Shown: positions 44,578 to 56,308 of the stretch, piece by piece
Numbering within the stretch: position 1 is the stretch's first letter
Layout: each line of letters begins with the position of its first letter
Assembly: GCA_005406025.1 (NCBI GenBank)
Contig: BGZK01000497.1
Span: 62,001-126,000 of the forward strand
From: Eumeta japonica
Lineage: Eukaryota; Arthropoda; Insecta; Lepidoptera; Psychidae
Reading direction: 5' to 3'
Length of the DNA stretch: 64,000 bases
Made by a program: the position numbers and the translations under genes
Notes under the pieces: generated by a model
The model's database searches: none
What the model was told of the DNA's origin: nothing
The model's input: only the letters and a program-made list of their open reading frames with translations

Positions 44578-45282
44578 AAAAAAACTGGCCAGGAGCATAT
44601 CGGAACATGCTCATTATAGGGTTCCGAAGCCATTATTACAAAGAAATGCACAACAGATGAAAAAAGTACGTTGTAACATTTTTTCCGTTTTTCCCGTACC
44701 AAATAGTTGCAAGCACTATAACTAAAAAAACAAATAGGTATGTTGTCTAATGTCTACTACTATTAAAGAAGTGTACCAGCAAAAGAGCGTATGTTCTTAG
44801 CACTTATGTCCTTTTGTTGAGAAGCGTAGTTTTTGGCAATAACTCAATTGTAAATAACTTTCGTTGAATGTTACTTCCGTTATTTTTTTCATATATTTTG
44901 GACACACGGTTTGGGAAATAATGGGAGGGGGACCCAATTTCTGCAAATTTCGAAGTGATTATTCCCAAAATAATGAAAGTAATCAAAAAAATTGCTTAGA
45001 AACGTAAAATGTTTTCAAAAGAACCGTCGAAATATGTACCACTCGTTAATGTTTGATGAAAAAAATTTTTTCAGCTTCTGTTACATGTGTGGTCTCCCCC
45101 CTAGAAATATTTGTTTTGTTATTCAACCACCAAACTAAGTAGCAACTTATACAAGACATCTACACCATAAATTTCCTCAACATAGGTCTTATAGTTTTTG
45201 AATAAAATGTCTATAACATACGAACGGACGGATCTGACGTAACTATAAGGGTTCCGTTTTTGCCATTTTGGCTCAGAATCTT
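44578..45282 (+). mobile_element. Dispersed lepidopteran repeat, about 700 bp, apparently both ends present
   Basis: The start aaaaactggccaggagcat, then catgctcattatagggttcc, and the end cgaacggacggatctgac, then aactataagggttccgtttt and tgccattttggctcagaatc, match (from memory) the two ends of a very common lepidopteran repeat. That repeat typically begins 'aactggccaagtgcg...agggttccg' and closes '...ggttccgtttttgcc..ggctacggaaccc'. A diverged relative of the end lies at 820-941. No transposase is encoded in this copy, so it is a non-autonomous or deleted element. Both ends carry gggttccg in the same orientation, so they are not inverted repeats. Confidence 0.6.
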
Positions 45283-46795
45283 TAAAATGGTTCAAAAGCG
45301 TGGCCTATTAATCGGCCTATCACGTGTAACTGTCTGTGATGCAATAATACTATGTACGCATTGATACTATTAATACAAAATAACGCAAATGCCAAGCAGT
45401 ATAGTATGTGATAGTCAATTAATTGAATATCTAATTAAATATATTTTAAATAAACAAAAATAGAGATTCGATTAAACAAAGTGTGGAAACGAGGTAAAGG
45501 TTTCCTTTTGAAATAAAAACTTTTGTCTCGTGAAGTTTTTCTATCGAGCATAAGGTATTATACCGTATATTCTTATTTCAAAATTAAGAATAATATATTA
45601 ATATTGTAGTTATTGTATTATTCTTTATGGGGTAGAAATTTTGTAATAACTCTACAATAGTTTTATTTTCATTGCAAGAAAACTGTAATTTTTAAATCCA
45701 ATAAAGTAAGCGGTTTATAAAATACTTCTGTCAGTGAAATGTGGACTAAGTTGTCAATATGTGGATTACATTTATCATTCTTTACTAATAATATTATAAT
45801 AAATTTCTATTATATTTGGGTAAATTGTGAACATCAATAACCTTCCAAAACATGGCACAACGACTTGAACTCGAACCAAAACTTATCTATTTGAATATTT
45901 GAGGGAAATATCTTAGGTTTGGTTGTTTGTTTTCTTCAAAATTCGAGGGACTTACATAAACAAAATATTAAAGTTATAGATTTACGTACACAACAATCTA
46001 ACATACATATAATATTCTATAGCATAGCGTCGATCGTATTTACCAAATCAAGTGTTTATGAAAACCATTTTTTATGGATGTACACTACTTTTTGATTATA
46101 AAATAGCTATGACGGATTTATATCCATGGCAGTTTTATTCACAAAATAAATTTCTCCAACGCAATCTTGCTCGAACCTAAAGCTACATATTGTGAGTGTG
46201 TTGCAAAATTTATTGCTCAGCAGACACACCTCCTGAGTCCTGCGCCTCTATGCGCCGCAGATTTATGGGATAGAAACTATTTCCTGCAATATGCACGAGC
46301 GATGACGAAATTTATAGAAATCGAATCGAGTGTAGTAGAAGCCTTATTTAATTTTATAATGTGAAAATAAGTACAAGGCGATACAATGACACATATCAAT
46401 CGTCTCCGATTAACATATTTTATGACAAATAAATAGTGTGGAGACACTCTCATTCATATAGCGAAATATAATAAATGAAAATAAATTTTTATTCTACCGA
46501 ACATACCTATTTTATTGACGAAGAATGAAACCTAAACTTTTACGTCGCTGGCAGCTTTGTGTATTGTTATACTACATTAAATATACTTAATAAAAAGATA
46601 ACATATTTTTTCATAATACTTCGTAAATTATTTCCTTTGTATAAAGAGTGCAAAACATTTTTTTTTTGTTTCCGTCCGTGCTATAGCTGAATCACAAAAA
46701 AAATATGTTGCAATAAAATAAATAAATGAAATCATAATTTTTGGAACGTTGTTTATATGCAGCATAAACTGATATTAATGTGTTTTACTTGTACA
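45283..46795. other. AT-rich DNA, nothing recognised
   Basis: The 65-codon frame 46167-46364 lies in slightly less AT-rich sequence (tcctgagtcctgcgcctc) but has no recognised domain. Confidence 0.35.
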
Positions 46796-46799
46796 AATA

Positions 46800-47060
46800 C
46801 AATCGCAAGTAGCCGCTGTCACGCAGGCGAAATTCCGTCCAATTTGCGCGTGGCGGTGCGGCAGCTAAGTTTCGCGCGGCGCACGAGTCGGCGACCGCCC
46901 TCTAGTTTCATACAAATTGATATTTACGGTAATAGCGGGAGTTTTTCAGCGAGAAGGCGAAGTTAGAGGATAACAGGCTCAGTCGGATAGCGACCGGAAT
47001 CCGAATGGGGAGAAAAAACGCGCCGCTAAATAAGTGAAGAACGGGTCCACAATTTTCTCC
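46800..47060. promoter_or_regulatory. G+C-rich island
   Basis: aagtagccgctgtcacgcag, gcgtggcggtgcggcagc and gcgcggcgcacgagtcggc, then aaaacgcgccgctaaataag. The 69-codon plus-strand frame (46757-46966) is arginine/serine-rich because of composition. No domain recognised. Confidence 0.35.
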
Positions 47061-47460
47061 GCCCGGAATAATTCAGGACCGATTTCCAGTTTAAAAGGCA
47101 ACTAGAATGACTAAGTGATTACGTCTCCATTAGTGTGGATATTCCACGATCGATAAATTATTAATGTCCGCAAGATGAAATATTTATTTCGATTTGCCTT
47201 TACATAAATAAATCTGTTGGAAAATCTCAAATAATTAACATAATACCGAGAGCCTCGTTTTCGGAGAAACTCAAGTTTCGAGCTTATCAATTCATTATGA
47301 TGCAAAATTCTTGTTTGACGTCATCGAGAAAATGAAATTATTATTTTTTTTTTTCATAAAATAAATCTCATATTTTTGCTTATTTTCTTCATCTTTTTAC
47401 GTGTTCAATTTCTTATGGAAAGCTTTTCGGAATCGATTTAATAAAGCTGATTATTCATCG
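47061..47460. other. AT-rich DNA, nothing recognised
   Basis: A 64-codon minus-strand frame is not recognisable. Confidence 0.35.
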
Positions 47461-47464
47461 GGTA

Positions 47465-47650
47465 CATTCTCAACACAGCGTAACGATATCGCCCCACATA
47501 GAGTGTCGAATGAAGAAGTATCGCAGTTCGCCGCCGATAAATCGCAGGGCGGGCCGACCGCAGCGCGCGCGTCGGGCGGCCGGCGCGGCGGGGGGGCGGA
47601 CGCCAATTAGTCCTCCGACAATATTTATATCTGGTTTACTCGAACAACCG
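47465..47650. promoter_or_regulatory. Very G+C-rich island
   Basis: gggcgggccgaccgcagcgc and gcggccggcgcggcggggg lead into gccaattagtcctcc (homeodomain-like caattag) and AT-rich DNA. A plus-strand frame (47401-47610) and an overlapping minus-strand frame (47470-47799) run through it without a recognisable domain. The sharp G+C peak and nearby homeodomain-type word resemble the 38.6-39.6 kb island. Confidence 0.4.
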
Positions 47651-47940
47651 CGAGCGGATATTGTATGCGATATTACGGTGTAACGAAATTTTATAGAAGT
47701 ATAGAGTATAACATAACCTTTCTTTGTACATGATGGAAGAATGTGAATTTGGAAACGTTTCGTGTGAATTGTGGTATGCGATAATGACAAAAGTAACAAT
47801 ATTTAGTCACGGTTGCGTGAAATTAAAGCGAATTGGATAGTTACTTATCTAATTATGAAATGGTTTTATTGAAAGAACCTGTCCGCGATTGTAACAATGT
47901 GCCTGTAATAGCAAATATTGTAATGGATTTAATTTTTATA

Positions 47941-48205
47941 TAAGTACTAGCTCTCCGCACGCAGCTTAGTCCATATTCGAGTTAGAATTTCATCGATCGA
48001 TACTGCTGTTCAATTCAAATCTCGGGCTGGCTTCCAATTATGATTATAGCATTGACTCTGAGACGATTCCGGTCAGACTATTGATTTAAGTACCGGTGCT
48101 ACACTCTAATTTGATTCTAGTTACATTTTTAATTTTGGTTCCGGTTTCGGCTGTCGATTATGCTCCCCGTCTTGTTTTCAATTTAACTTTGACTACCGGT
48201 CATTT
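47941..48205 (-). repeat. Degenerate hexamer-register repeat, block C
   Basis: On the minus strand it contains gaccgg, gaaacc and aaattg words in six-base register, then gaacagcagtatcgatcgat, then gctgcgtgcggagagctagt as its end. The gctagt end matches that of blocks B and E, and the cagcarnatcgatcga motif matches block A, supporting one family. Confidence 0.6.
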
Positions 48206-48521
48206 TTGCGACATCAAATGCAAGTATTAAAATAAAATATACGTTGTATTACGCTGGGACGGTGTACTTTATTTGGATTGAAAAAATTTTTGGAATCGTT
48301 GTAGTAGTTCGTTTCGAAAGTACAGATACGCAAATAAAGTCAGGAACAAATGCTAGAACAGATCCGTAAATATATGTGCGTATATAAATACAACGTTGTG
48401 CAAAAATTTCATAACGATCGACAAAGTACTTTGGGAGATTTGCGATTTTCAACAAACATAATATTTTTTTATACATACCTCTATACATGCACATATATAT
48501 AGACCACCGTTGCCGTCTTAT

Positions 48522-48544
48522 GTTTTAGTTTTAGTTTTAGTTTT
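48522..48544. repeat. TTTTAG hexamer repeat
   Basis: Nearly four tandem ttttag units. This is a different hexamer from the telomeric TTAGG pentamer. Confidence 0.9.
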
Positions 48545-48596
48545 ACGTCTTATATTATAGTAATAATTTAAGAACAAAGTATATTATATTTGATTT

Positions 48597-48909
48597 GGAT
48601 CTTGTCCTTGTGCACTAGAGGATGATGCACCAATGAGGGTTTCATCCTATGGTGTAACTCAATGGTGAACAGAATAGACTTGAAACTTTTAAAACGGATA
48701 GTTTTGTCTATGGATCGTGTTTTCTTACACCACAGAACAATGCAGCCGCAAGAAAGTTCACCTATAGTGAAACCCTTAAATGGTATACAAAATAGATTTG
48801 AAACTTTGAACTTTGCGTACGAGCAGTTCCGACGATGGATCATGTTCTCGTATACCAGAGGACGATGCAGCTGCGCGAGGGTTGCCACCTTCTGTGGAAC
48901 TCTTCAATG
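48597..48909 (+). repeat. Tandem repeat of about 115-125 bp, 2.6 copies
   Basis: Units begin at 48597 (ggatcttgtccttgtgcac), 48712 (ggatcgtgttttcttacac) and 48837 (ggatcatgttctcgtatac). Each goes through a cagaggatgatgcac / agaacaatgcagccgc / agaggacgatgcagctgc segment, and the first two also through aaatagatttgaaacttt-like words. Both strands have open frames (82 and 106 codons) because the repeat unit lacks stops in these frames. The translated repeat is not recognised as a protein. The family could be a satellite or an element's internal repeat. Confidence 0.85.
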
Positions 48910-49720
48910 AAAAATTAATGAATAAAAATAATTAGAATATGTGCATATACGTGCATTCATTTACCTATATGTATTATGAAACACTTTTTTTTTGTAAAAA
49001 CTTCGGGATTTTAAAAACTGTAAAAAAATCAGCGGTAGACGTAAATTTCTCCTTTATTATTCGAGGTTATATAAGTATGTTTAATGTAGAAAAAAAGTAA
49101 ATTTATAGAACTGTAGTTAAGTTCTTGAAAGAGACACTTTTGTTCCGTTGACCTTAATCAACGCGACAACATAAGCGCATGTAGGAACAAATGCTTGTTT
49201 TAGTCGTAATGATTTCGATATTAAATACAAAATACTAGTATTAAAGGGATAACGTTATAGATTAAAAGATGTCTATTAAAAAGATGTATATTAAAAAAAA
49301 AAAAACTTAGTCAAAATAACTGCGTTCTGGTCAAATATACCGGAATTTTCTATTTGCATATGTTTACTGCCTAGCCGGTTTTATGGAAACTCGCTAAAAA
49401 ACAAAGACGAGCTTTAACTTTTATAACATTTATAAGATTAATAAGCTGTTTTGTAGGAACGCGGCCGTAGGGAAACCGTACCTATATACCTACTAGACAT
49501 AAATGTACCAACTTTTAGTTTTGGTTTCGTTCAACACATTTAGATAATGGAAGATGGAAGCGAACAACACAAATAATATAAAAATATCTAGTCATTTTAT
49601 CAAATACACGATTTACTAAATTTAGCTATATTTTTTGGACTACCAAAGAAAATGATGGCATTACACAAAACCATAACGTGCTGTGGCATAACCGTATCTA
49701 TGAGGTATTGTTTCGCATCG
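48910..49720. other. AT-rich DNA, nothing recognised
   Basis: No frame or repeat recognised. Confidence 0.4.
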
Positions 49721-49800
49721 CGTGACTTAATATATAGCGAGCTCGTCAACCATGACATTGGTGTAAGTGTACCGGGGGCCCGCAGGTAGCAGTCAAGCGT

Positions 49801-49846
49801 CACGCACGTATCGCTCACGCGAATAAAGCGACACGCGCGTATCGCT
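49801..49846. repeat. 31-bp direct repeat
   Basis: cacgcacgtatcgct and cacgcgcgtatcgct lie 31 bp apart in a CpG-richer patch (49730-49900). Confidence 0.75.
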
Positions 49847-49849
49847 AAA

Positions 49850-51135
49850 TAAGTACAATGATTGATCGACCCCGAGGAATTGAGGACGTACCTCGACTAT
49901 TCGACATGCAGTCGATGCTGATGCGGTTCAGATTTTATGAGTTCGCGTCGGAATTGAATCTCGAATGTTTCCTTGTCGAAAATTTATAAAATCAGCAGCT
50001 TAAGAAGACCGAAAACTAAAGCTTATGTTGACTTGTGTGGACGTAATTATGTACACCTGCACAAAATCTCTACCATCGATACACATATATGACATAAGCG
50101 TTCAACATTGACACACCCAATAGATTATAGGCAACTGCTTGAGCATTCAATACATAGGTATTGAATGCTCAATACATGCGTTAACATTAAGCTACTCAAA
50201 ATTTTCAGATTGCAAGACACGAGTTGTGACAACCTTAAAGTAGTCCTTCTGCTATTAATGAATGACTAGGCGTCAATCAACATTTCTTTTCCATTTCGGG
50301 TGTATATATTTTATTTAAATACACTTTCAAATTATTTATTATATCCATGATTCCATGTTTATTGAATAGGAAATATAAACAGAAGCGATCGGCCGGCTAC
50401 GTTTTGTTTAAACTAAGAGCCATAAACTAGCGATCTCTTGAATAATCTCTGCACCGAACGATCCTCTTTTCCCCGGACCTCTGCTGGTATATGTGGAATA
50501 AATTTCCATATGTATAAGTTTATCTTTGGGAACCTAACTTCGATTCCAATCGTAATCTCATTCTTACTTCCGGTGATATCCACGCATTACCAAAATTTGC
50601 TACCATATAAGGATCACGAAGAAATTATTCATGTCCTTGGTACGATTCCAGATAGCGTTAATACGCACATGTTTCACTTTTAAGAATTATGTTGAATACG
50701 TCGAGAACAGTACTTTATTGCAGTATATTAGATCACATGACAAATATTAAATGAATATGTTAAGAAAAATAAGGCAGTTGCTATAGATACATACTGTAAA
50801 ACATGTACAAAAACAAAAACCAGACAAAAATAAAAACAAAGTTGTATTCGACTCCAACGACGTTTTATTTTTAAATTTATCTATATTATGATATTTAAAT
50901 ATATAATAAACAAAATTACTAATCAATTATTTTAAGATGAGTTTTGTTCGAAGTGTCTTGCTTATCTCATCACTGCAAAAAAAAAAAAAATTACAAGATA
51001 ACATGCACGTTGAACATGTTATGCGACTATATTATAGAATCGAAAAAAATATGTAACAAACCGTATTTGAAAGTGTTTAATTAACAATTGTGTTTATTTA
51101 AATATTGATACTGGGAATTAGTCTCCAAGCTAAAT
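49850..51135. other. AT-rich DNA except the palindrome listed separately
   Basis: An 81-codon plus-strand frame (50438-50683) is not recognisable. An A-rich run lies near 50976. Confidence 0.4.
50139..50172. repeat. Perfect 15-bp inverted repeat, 4-base loop
   Basis: ttgagcattcaatac and gtattgaatgctcaa enclose atag with no mismatch. Confidence 0.85.
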
Positions 51136-51139
51136 GTCA

Positions 51140-51335
51140 GTAGGCCCGCCGGACGCACCGTTCACGGATGCTGTGATGGAAGAGGGGGGGCGGGCGAGTC
51201 GCTCTGCCCACGGAGTTGTTTGATCAATAACATTTTATTAACGGAACGTGACAATTGATTCGATACCATTTGTTTAGGACAGACACGCGGACTCTAACTA
51301 ATCGCTATTTATAGCGTTGTCTTGTTCAATAAATA
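51140..51335. promoter_or_regulatory. G+C-rich island bordered by TF-like words
   Basis: aggcccgccggacgcaccg and gggggggcgggcgagtcgc are followed by ttgatcaataacattttatt, gacaattgattcgatacc and aactaatcgctatttatag words. Such a G+C peak with adjoining AT homeodomain/Sox-like motifs is common in insect conserved non-coding elements. Confidence 0.4.
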
Positions 51336-53330
51336 ATATTAGCTCCACCGCAATACATTATCGCGCAATGTTGTGACTTTTTTTAAATAGAGCTTGTTAA
51401 GTTTAATCCGGAGCCTGAATTCATGATTTCTATTGTTGTGCAATATAAAAATTTTCTTATCTTGTGTTTCAATTAATATTAAAAATGAGAGCATTTTACA
51501 ATGAAAAAGGCAAAAATATACGTAAACAAAAATATTCCTTTCTTTAGAATTGAAAAATAGTCACTTGGATAATAAATAAACGTGAGCTAACACATCAAAA
51601 GACTTTTTCTTGAAAATTACATTTCTCAAGTTATGTTCTATTTTGTCTACGAAACAAGTCTTATGGGATAAAGTGTAGTTTTAAATCTTTTACCTTCCAA
51701 AGTTTGAATAGAAAGAGGATGCTATTTAACATTAATGAAAACAAAATAAAATATTTTCATTTTTCAAATTTGCACTTTAAATAATAATATACTTACATAA
51801 AACAAAAAAATCTATTAGTTAAAATTTTCCAAATTTTAATATTAGTAAGTCTTGTTTGAGTTTCTTTGACTACGTATACGTGCGGTCAAATGATATTTGA
51901 AAATTTATGTGTCACATTTCAATAAAATATCAATCTGTAGTAAAAACTTTATTTACAGCAACAGGCAGTTTACAAATAATTTACAATTAAGCAGCAAAGA
52001 GCTATAAATATGTGCACCAAAAGCTGGTATGATCTCGCTGATATGATATTACAAATGACTTATGTCTATTGCCTTAACATTAGGCAACATTTTTGCATCA
52101 TGAGAATCCAATACCACTAACATTTACATGAGGTATCTATTTAGTCGTCCATGGGAAGATAGTGAGAGTATAGTCGGATAGTTCATAATCACATATCACC
52201 AATTTGATTTTTTTGGAACCTCAAAACATAACCTTAAGGAAATAATTATTTTTTTTCTAGATCGACTAAGAAACAATTGAAAGCTTCGTATATTAGATGT
52301 AAGTTGGTAGCATTTGCTGAATCAGGTTAATAATATTTCCTATTAAAATTGTTATAGTTTAATATTTACTACATTGCTTTAAACTCGCTTATTTGGCAAA
52401 GAATGAAAGAAAATTACTTTTTTAATAAGAATAGTATGTTTTAAATAATCAGTGACATACAAATGATCCTATTCAGCAATGATGTTGAACTTTGATAGTC
52501 TTATTGAATTGGCACAAGTGATTTGAAAAACAAAAAAGTTGAATTTGTAAAAACCATATCAGGGTTCATTTGTTGCAGTTTCATAATCGACTTCGATTTT
52601 ATTTTTAATTTTCAAATGTACCATTACATTAATTAATAAAGACAACGCTTTCAGTACTACCAGTTATCTGTTGCGTTTTAAGCTACAGATGGTTACGAGT
52701 TTGGATTCATGAACCAAACACTAGCAATGCGAAAAAAATTTAAAAATAAGGAAAGAAGTTTAAATTGTAAATGCCTTAATATTAATTTCTAAATGTTACT
52801 GAAATAATTACTAATTTTTTATACCAGTAACGATTCAGTCAATTCAAGACTTGTTCGTTACTGGTTTAAAAAGTTTAGTATTTATTTCATTAATATCTTT
52901 TATTTTTATTATCATTTTACCTAATGTAATTAATGATAATATAAAGATATTATGTATATTATTGGTATTAGGTTATCAATGAAAGGTGTTGTTGTTTAAG
53001 GAGCTAAAGAAATTCTATTTGCTCGTAAGTTTGCATTATAATGGGGCTATTACATTAGTATTTCTAGTAAAAATTTCGTTAGGATATTTACAACATTTTA
53101 TTTCGTTTACCTCGCACCTATGATTGTAATGTTATTATTTCTTAATACTCAGTTAGAATTCCGCCGTAATTGATCAGCTCGCTGTAATAAACAATTGGCT
53201 TATGAGCATAACTAAACCTTTATTGTCGTTGTCCCATTTTCAGTCATAAATGCCTCTCTACCAATCACCGATCTGCACAGTGTTTAAGTTTTATTCGCTT
53301 TGAATACCACCTTCATAGAAATCCTATTAA
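51336..53330. other. AT-rich DNA, nothing recognised
   Basis: About 2 kb without frame, G+C island or clear transposon, apart from a hairpin at 52823-52865. Confidence 0.4.
52823..52865. repeat. Perfect 11-bp inverted repeat, 21-base spacer
   Basis: accagtaacga and tcgttactggt. Confidence 0.7.
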
Positions 53331-53334
53331 GGGA

Positions 53335-53470
53335 CGGTGCGCCCGTCAAAGTACTTCGGCGTCACGGTGAAATCCACGAAGTTAATTAGCAACGCCCGCG
53401 AACACGATCGGTCAAGCAACAAATTGGTTCGTTTGTTTTAATTTGACGCCCGGCCTCAGCACGTATGTGT
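53335..53470. promoter_or_regulatory. G+C-rich island
   Basis: ggtgcgcccgtcaaagtac, acgaagttaattagcaacg (homeodomain-like ttaattag) and gcccgcgaacacgatcgg within 80 bp. No frame. Confidence 0.35.
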
Positions 53471-54057
53471 GCGTGTACGCACATGTATCTGTGGATATTT
53501 ATAAATAATCATATTTAACGGTAGTCATACTAATAAAAGACGTGTATCTATATAAGTAAAGGTGTAGGCGGAATTGCGGTAATTTAAGAACAAATGCTAT
53601 TTAGTTTAGAAACAGAAATGTATTTTTCACGTTGTATTATTTGTAGAATGACCTAATTCACAGATCTACTCGAACGATATTTGTCTAGGTAATACATTTC
53701 AATGGATACATACATACTCGGCATGTAAAATAATTTCATCGGTACAGTACGACGCACGAAGTTCTGCCGCTCTGAATTGCTTACGAATGATGTACTGCAT
53801 AAGTACAACGCTCCCCAACCCTTTCTTCTTCTCCTTCGCGTGCCAATTTTACGTCATTGTGATGCTTTCGTGACTAACTTCACAGTGGAAGAGTTTCGTG
53901 CGTTGTACGTACTGTACATCGGCTACTCGTCCAACATACAATGATAGTGTAACTGATCGATGTCTACACTTTGAAAATATTTCTAAAAAAATAATATAAG
54001 AGGTCTTTGTAAGTGTAATATTTAATAAAAGTCATTCTAGTCATTTTTAAAATTTCC
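53471..54057. other. Mixed DNA, nothing recognised
   Basis: A mildly G+C-rich part (53740-53945) has no frame or known repeat. Confidence 0.3.
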
Positions 54058-54397
54058 TTATGTCTGTTTGTCTGTTTGTTCGTACATAAAGCTAAATCTA
54101 CTTAATAGTGTAGGATACGATTTTTACTATATATATTGTTATAAGACATGTTTTATCTTTGTACACTCTCTAGAAGTCGAGTTATAAGCTGGTAGCTGTA
54201 ACCTAATATAGGAAATTATTTTAGAATTTATTGTCTGTATTATTTTAAATCACGTCATACTCTCTTATTATTATACTTTTCTGAGACTAAAACGAGAGCG
54301 GGACCGGTATCAAAATTATGGCAAACACGGAGTCATCTGTCCATATAAAAGATTTATTCTATACGGACGAAGACGGAGCCGGGAGCGAAAGCTAGTA
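54058..54397 (+). mobile_element. Dispersed lepidopteran repeat with hexamer block E
   Basis: Starts with tgtctgtttgtctgtttg and ends tatacggacgaagacggagc, then cgggagcgaaagctagtag. The 54285-54320 part has the hexamer-like gagagcgggaccggtatc. This copy gives the best evidence that the tctgtctg array unit, the hexamer words and the gctagta end belong to related non-autonomous elements. No transposase is encoded. Confidence 0.55.
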
Positions 54398-54460
54398 GAA
54401 AACAACACAACTTCGCTTTTTTAAATAAAATCCAAGTTACTCTTTTTATATAAGTTCACC

Positions 54461-54730
54461 ATGCCGGCACATTATTCCGTAAGCGCTGCCCTCTACAAGG
54501 CGTCCGGTGTTCCTCGACGGGAACGCGGCATGAACGAGTGGCGTGCGTGCGCTAAGCCGGTTAATCAACGCGAGCGCCCCTTCCGAGGCCGGTTTCTCGC
54601 CTCCGCGGCGCTAATGCGAGCGAATGTGTCTACGCCCGCCCACCACTCCTGGACTACACGTTGTGGGGCGGCATTATTTCGTTTAACTGTATTAATTTGT
54701 GGTGTTTCCATGGCGTGCGCGCCCGAGTGA
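54461..54730 (+). other. G+C-rich 89-codon open frame, gene status uncertain
   Basis: An ATG in strong context (gttcaccatgcc) opens an 89-codon frame in the most G+C-rich piece of this part, and a tttttatataagttcacc TATA-like word lies just upstream. The predicted product is alanine/arginine-rich with a hydrophobic C-terminal stretch (LFRLTVLICGVSMAC) and two CxxP-like spacings, but no domain is recognised. No splice donor follows convincingly. It could be a small gene, a first exon, or a chance frame in a CpG island. I prefer the last. Confidence 0.25.
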
Positions 54731-54855
54731 TCGCTGTAATTATGATGTTTTATGATTGTAAAATATATATATATATACGAGCCAGCGCGAAACGGAATTC
54801 GAGTTTCGACGGTGATGTCTTTTTTAAATTTCCATGCGACGAAAACGCCACGATT

Positions 54856-54959
54856 AGCGTGTAGGATTCCGTGCGAGCGGGAATCTTCTAGGAAGATATG
54901 ATTGCACTTTTGCTAGCGTATAGGATCCCATTCTAGGAAGATATGATTGCACTGTTGCA
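54856..54959. repeat. Local tandem duplication (59 and 45 bp)
   Basis: agcgtgtaggattcc and agcgtataggatccc start two units that each go on to ttctaggaagatatgattgc. The first unit has an extra 14 bp. A 77-codon minus-strand frame crosses the duplication; not considered coding. Confidence 0.8.
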
Positions 54960-56040
54960 TGCAGAAAAGCTAGTTTTTGGAGTGCGGTATTAAGCAGGTC
55001 ACTCCCGCGTCGCTCGGTGGCTATAAGGCGTTCTATTCCCTTAGACGTCCTTTTACGATTCGCGCGGGAAGAGATGCTGTGGTTCAATTCTTACTCCGCG
55101 ATCATAAAGAGTTTTCACTATAAGTATACGAATTCCATTTACGTTTTACTGTTTGGTACATGTATGTAAATGTAGATATTTATAAATAGGTTTTTAAAAA
55201 AAATAAATGCGTATCTATTTCAATTCAGTCTTATAAATTATTATAAGCCAATTGGCCTGCGGTCATACGAGTTTGATGTGTTTTGAAAGGTAGTAAAGTT
55301 TATTGATAGAGGGAAACTGGGTTGTAAAATTAGCAAAAATTTTAATTATACTAAGACGGAAATATAAAATAATATAATAAGACGGAATTTTATTCCGTTA
55401 CTAATATTTTATCATAAACCTTGAAGATCGCATTAGTGGTATATTTAGTCACGCTTATGGATATGTTATTTTATTTTTGTTTATTTGAGAAACGTAATAT
55501 ATATTTTATATATCGCATCCTGATAGACGGAAAATCAATTGTACATATAATTGTATTATCGCTTATAATTATAGAATTTTTATATAGTAATATAATATAA
55601 ACATGGTGCATGAGTGCTTCTTATAATTAAATGTTAATTGAAATTAATCTTGATACGTAAATAAGATAGAATATCTGTCTGTCTGTCTTTCTATTTAATT
55701 AATTGTTTTTTTTTTATGCTTTCTTGTTAGGAGATAGAACTGTTAAGTAGTTTACCTAGTACTTGTTATAATACCAACTTGACAATAATATATTTTAAGC
55801 AATGAAATTATTTATTTTCCTTATAGGAATAGAATCATGTTACATTAATTAATCTATATCCATACACTTATAATATTACGTAGGCCATGACGGTGACTGC
55901 TTGCGTATCCCAACAAACTCAGTAATGTGATTTAGATTATCGTATAACACTTTACACAGTCTATTTAATGTAAAACAACGGTTTTCTTCAATAGCAGCCG
56001 ACCGACACCTACAGCGAATCAATATGTAAAACCGCGTCGA
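54960..56040. other. AT-rich DNA, nothing recognised
   Basis: tctgtctgtctttctattt near 55675 may be a further trace of the tctgtctg repeats. Otherwise nothing. Confidence 0.35.
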
Positions 56041-56044
56041 CTTA

Positions 56045-56308
56045 ATTCATTTCAACTATTAGAGGGCACAAAGAGAACTCCGCCGTATTGTGTGCGAATG
56101 TCAAAGACATACGCGGATCCATAAAGTGCGCGACGTCTCGGCGCGGCGCCCTTTAACGGCGAGGCGTCGTATCGGTGCGGTTTAATTAACAATTTCCTAC
56201 AAAACATATCGGCGCGCGCGACTGTAATTTCGCCGTTTCAGCGGGCCGCCCGGAGGTGGCGTGACGCGCGTAACTTATTGGCGCCATTAAACGAAAAAGG
56301 GTTTCTGT
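56045..56308. promoter_or_regulatory. G+C-rich island
   Basis: gtctcggcgcggcgccctt, aacggcgaggcgtcgtatcg, tcggcgcgcgcgactgtaat and gcgggccgcccggaggtggc are broken by a tttaattaacaatttcc homeodomain-like core. It lies just upstream of the longest open frame of the window. Confidence 0.4.

Noticed and set aside
48522..48544. Telomere-like repeat
   Set aside because: The unit is TTTTAG, not the lepidopteran TTAGG pentamer, and there are fewer than four units.
48568..48888. 106-codon minus-strand frame and opposing 82-codon frame
   Set aside because: Both lie in a tandem repeat whose unit lacks stop codons; neither product is recognisable. Retained only as a finding to test.
55078..55100. Possible tRNA B-box (gtggttcaattctt)
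   Set aside because: Same reason: no A-box or clover-leaf could be drawn.
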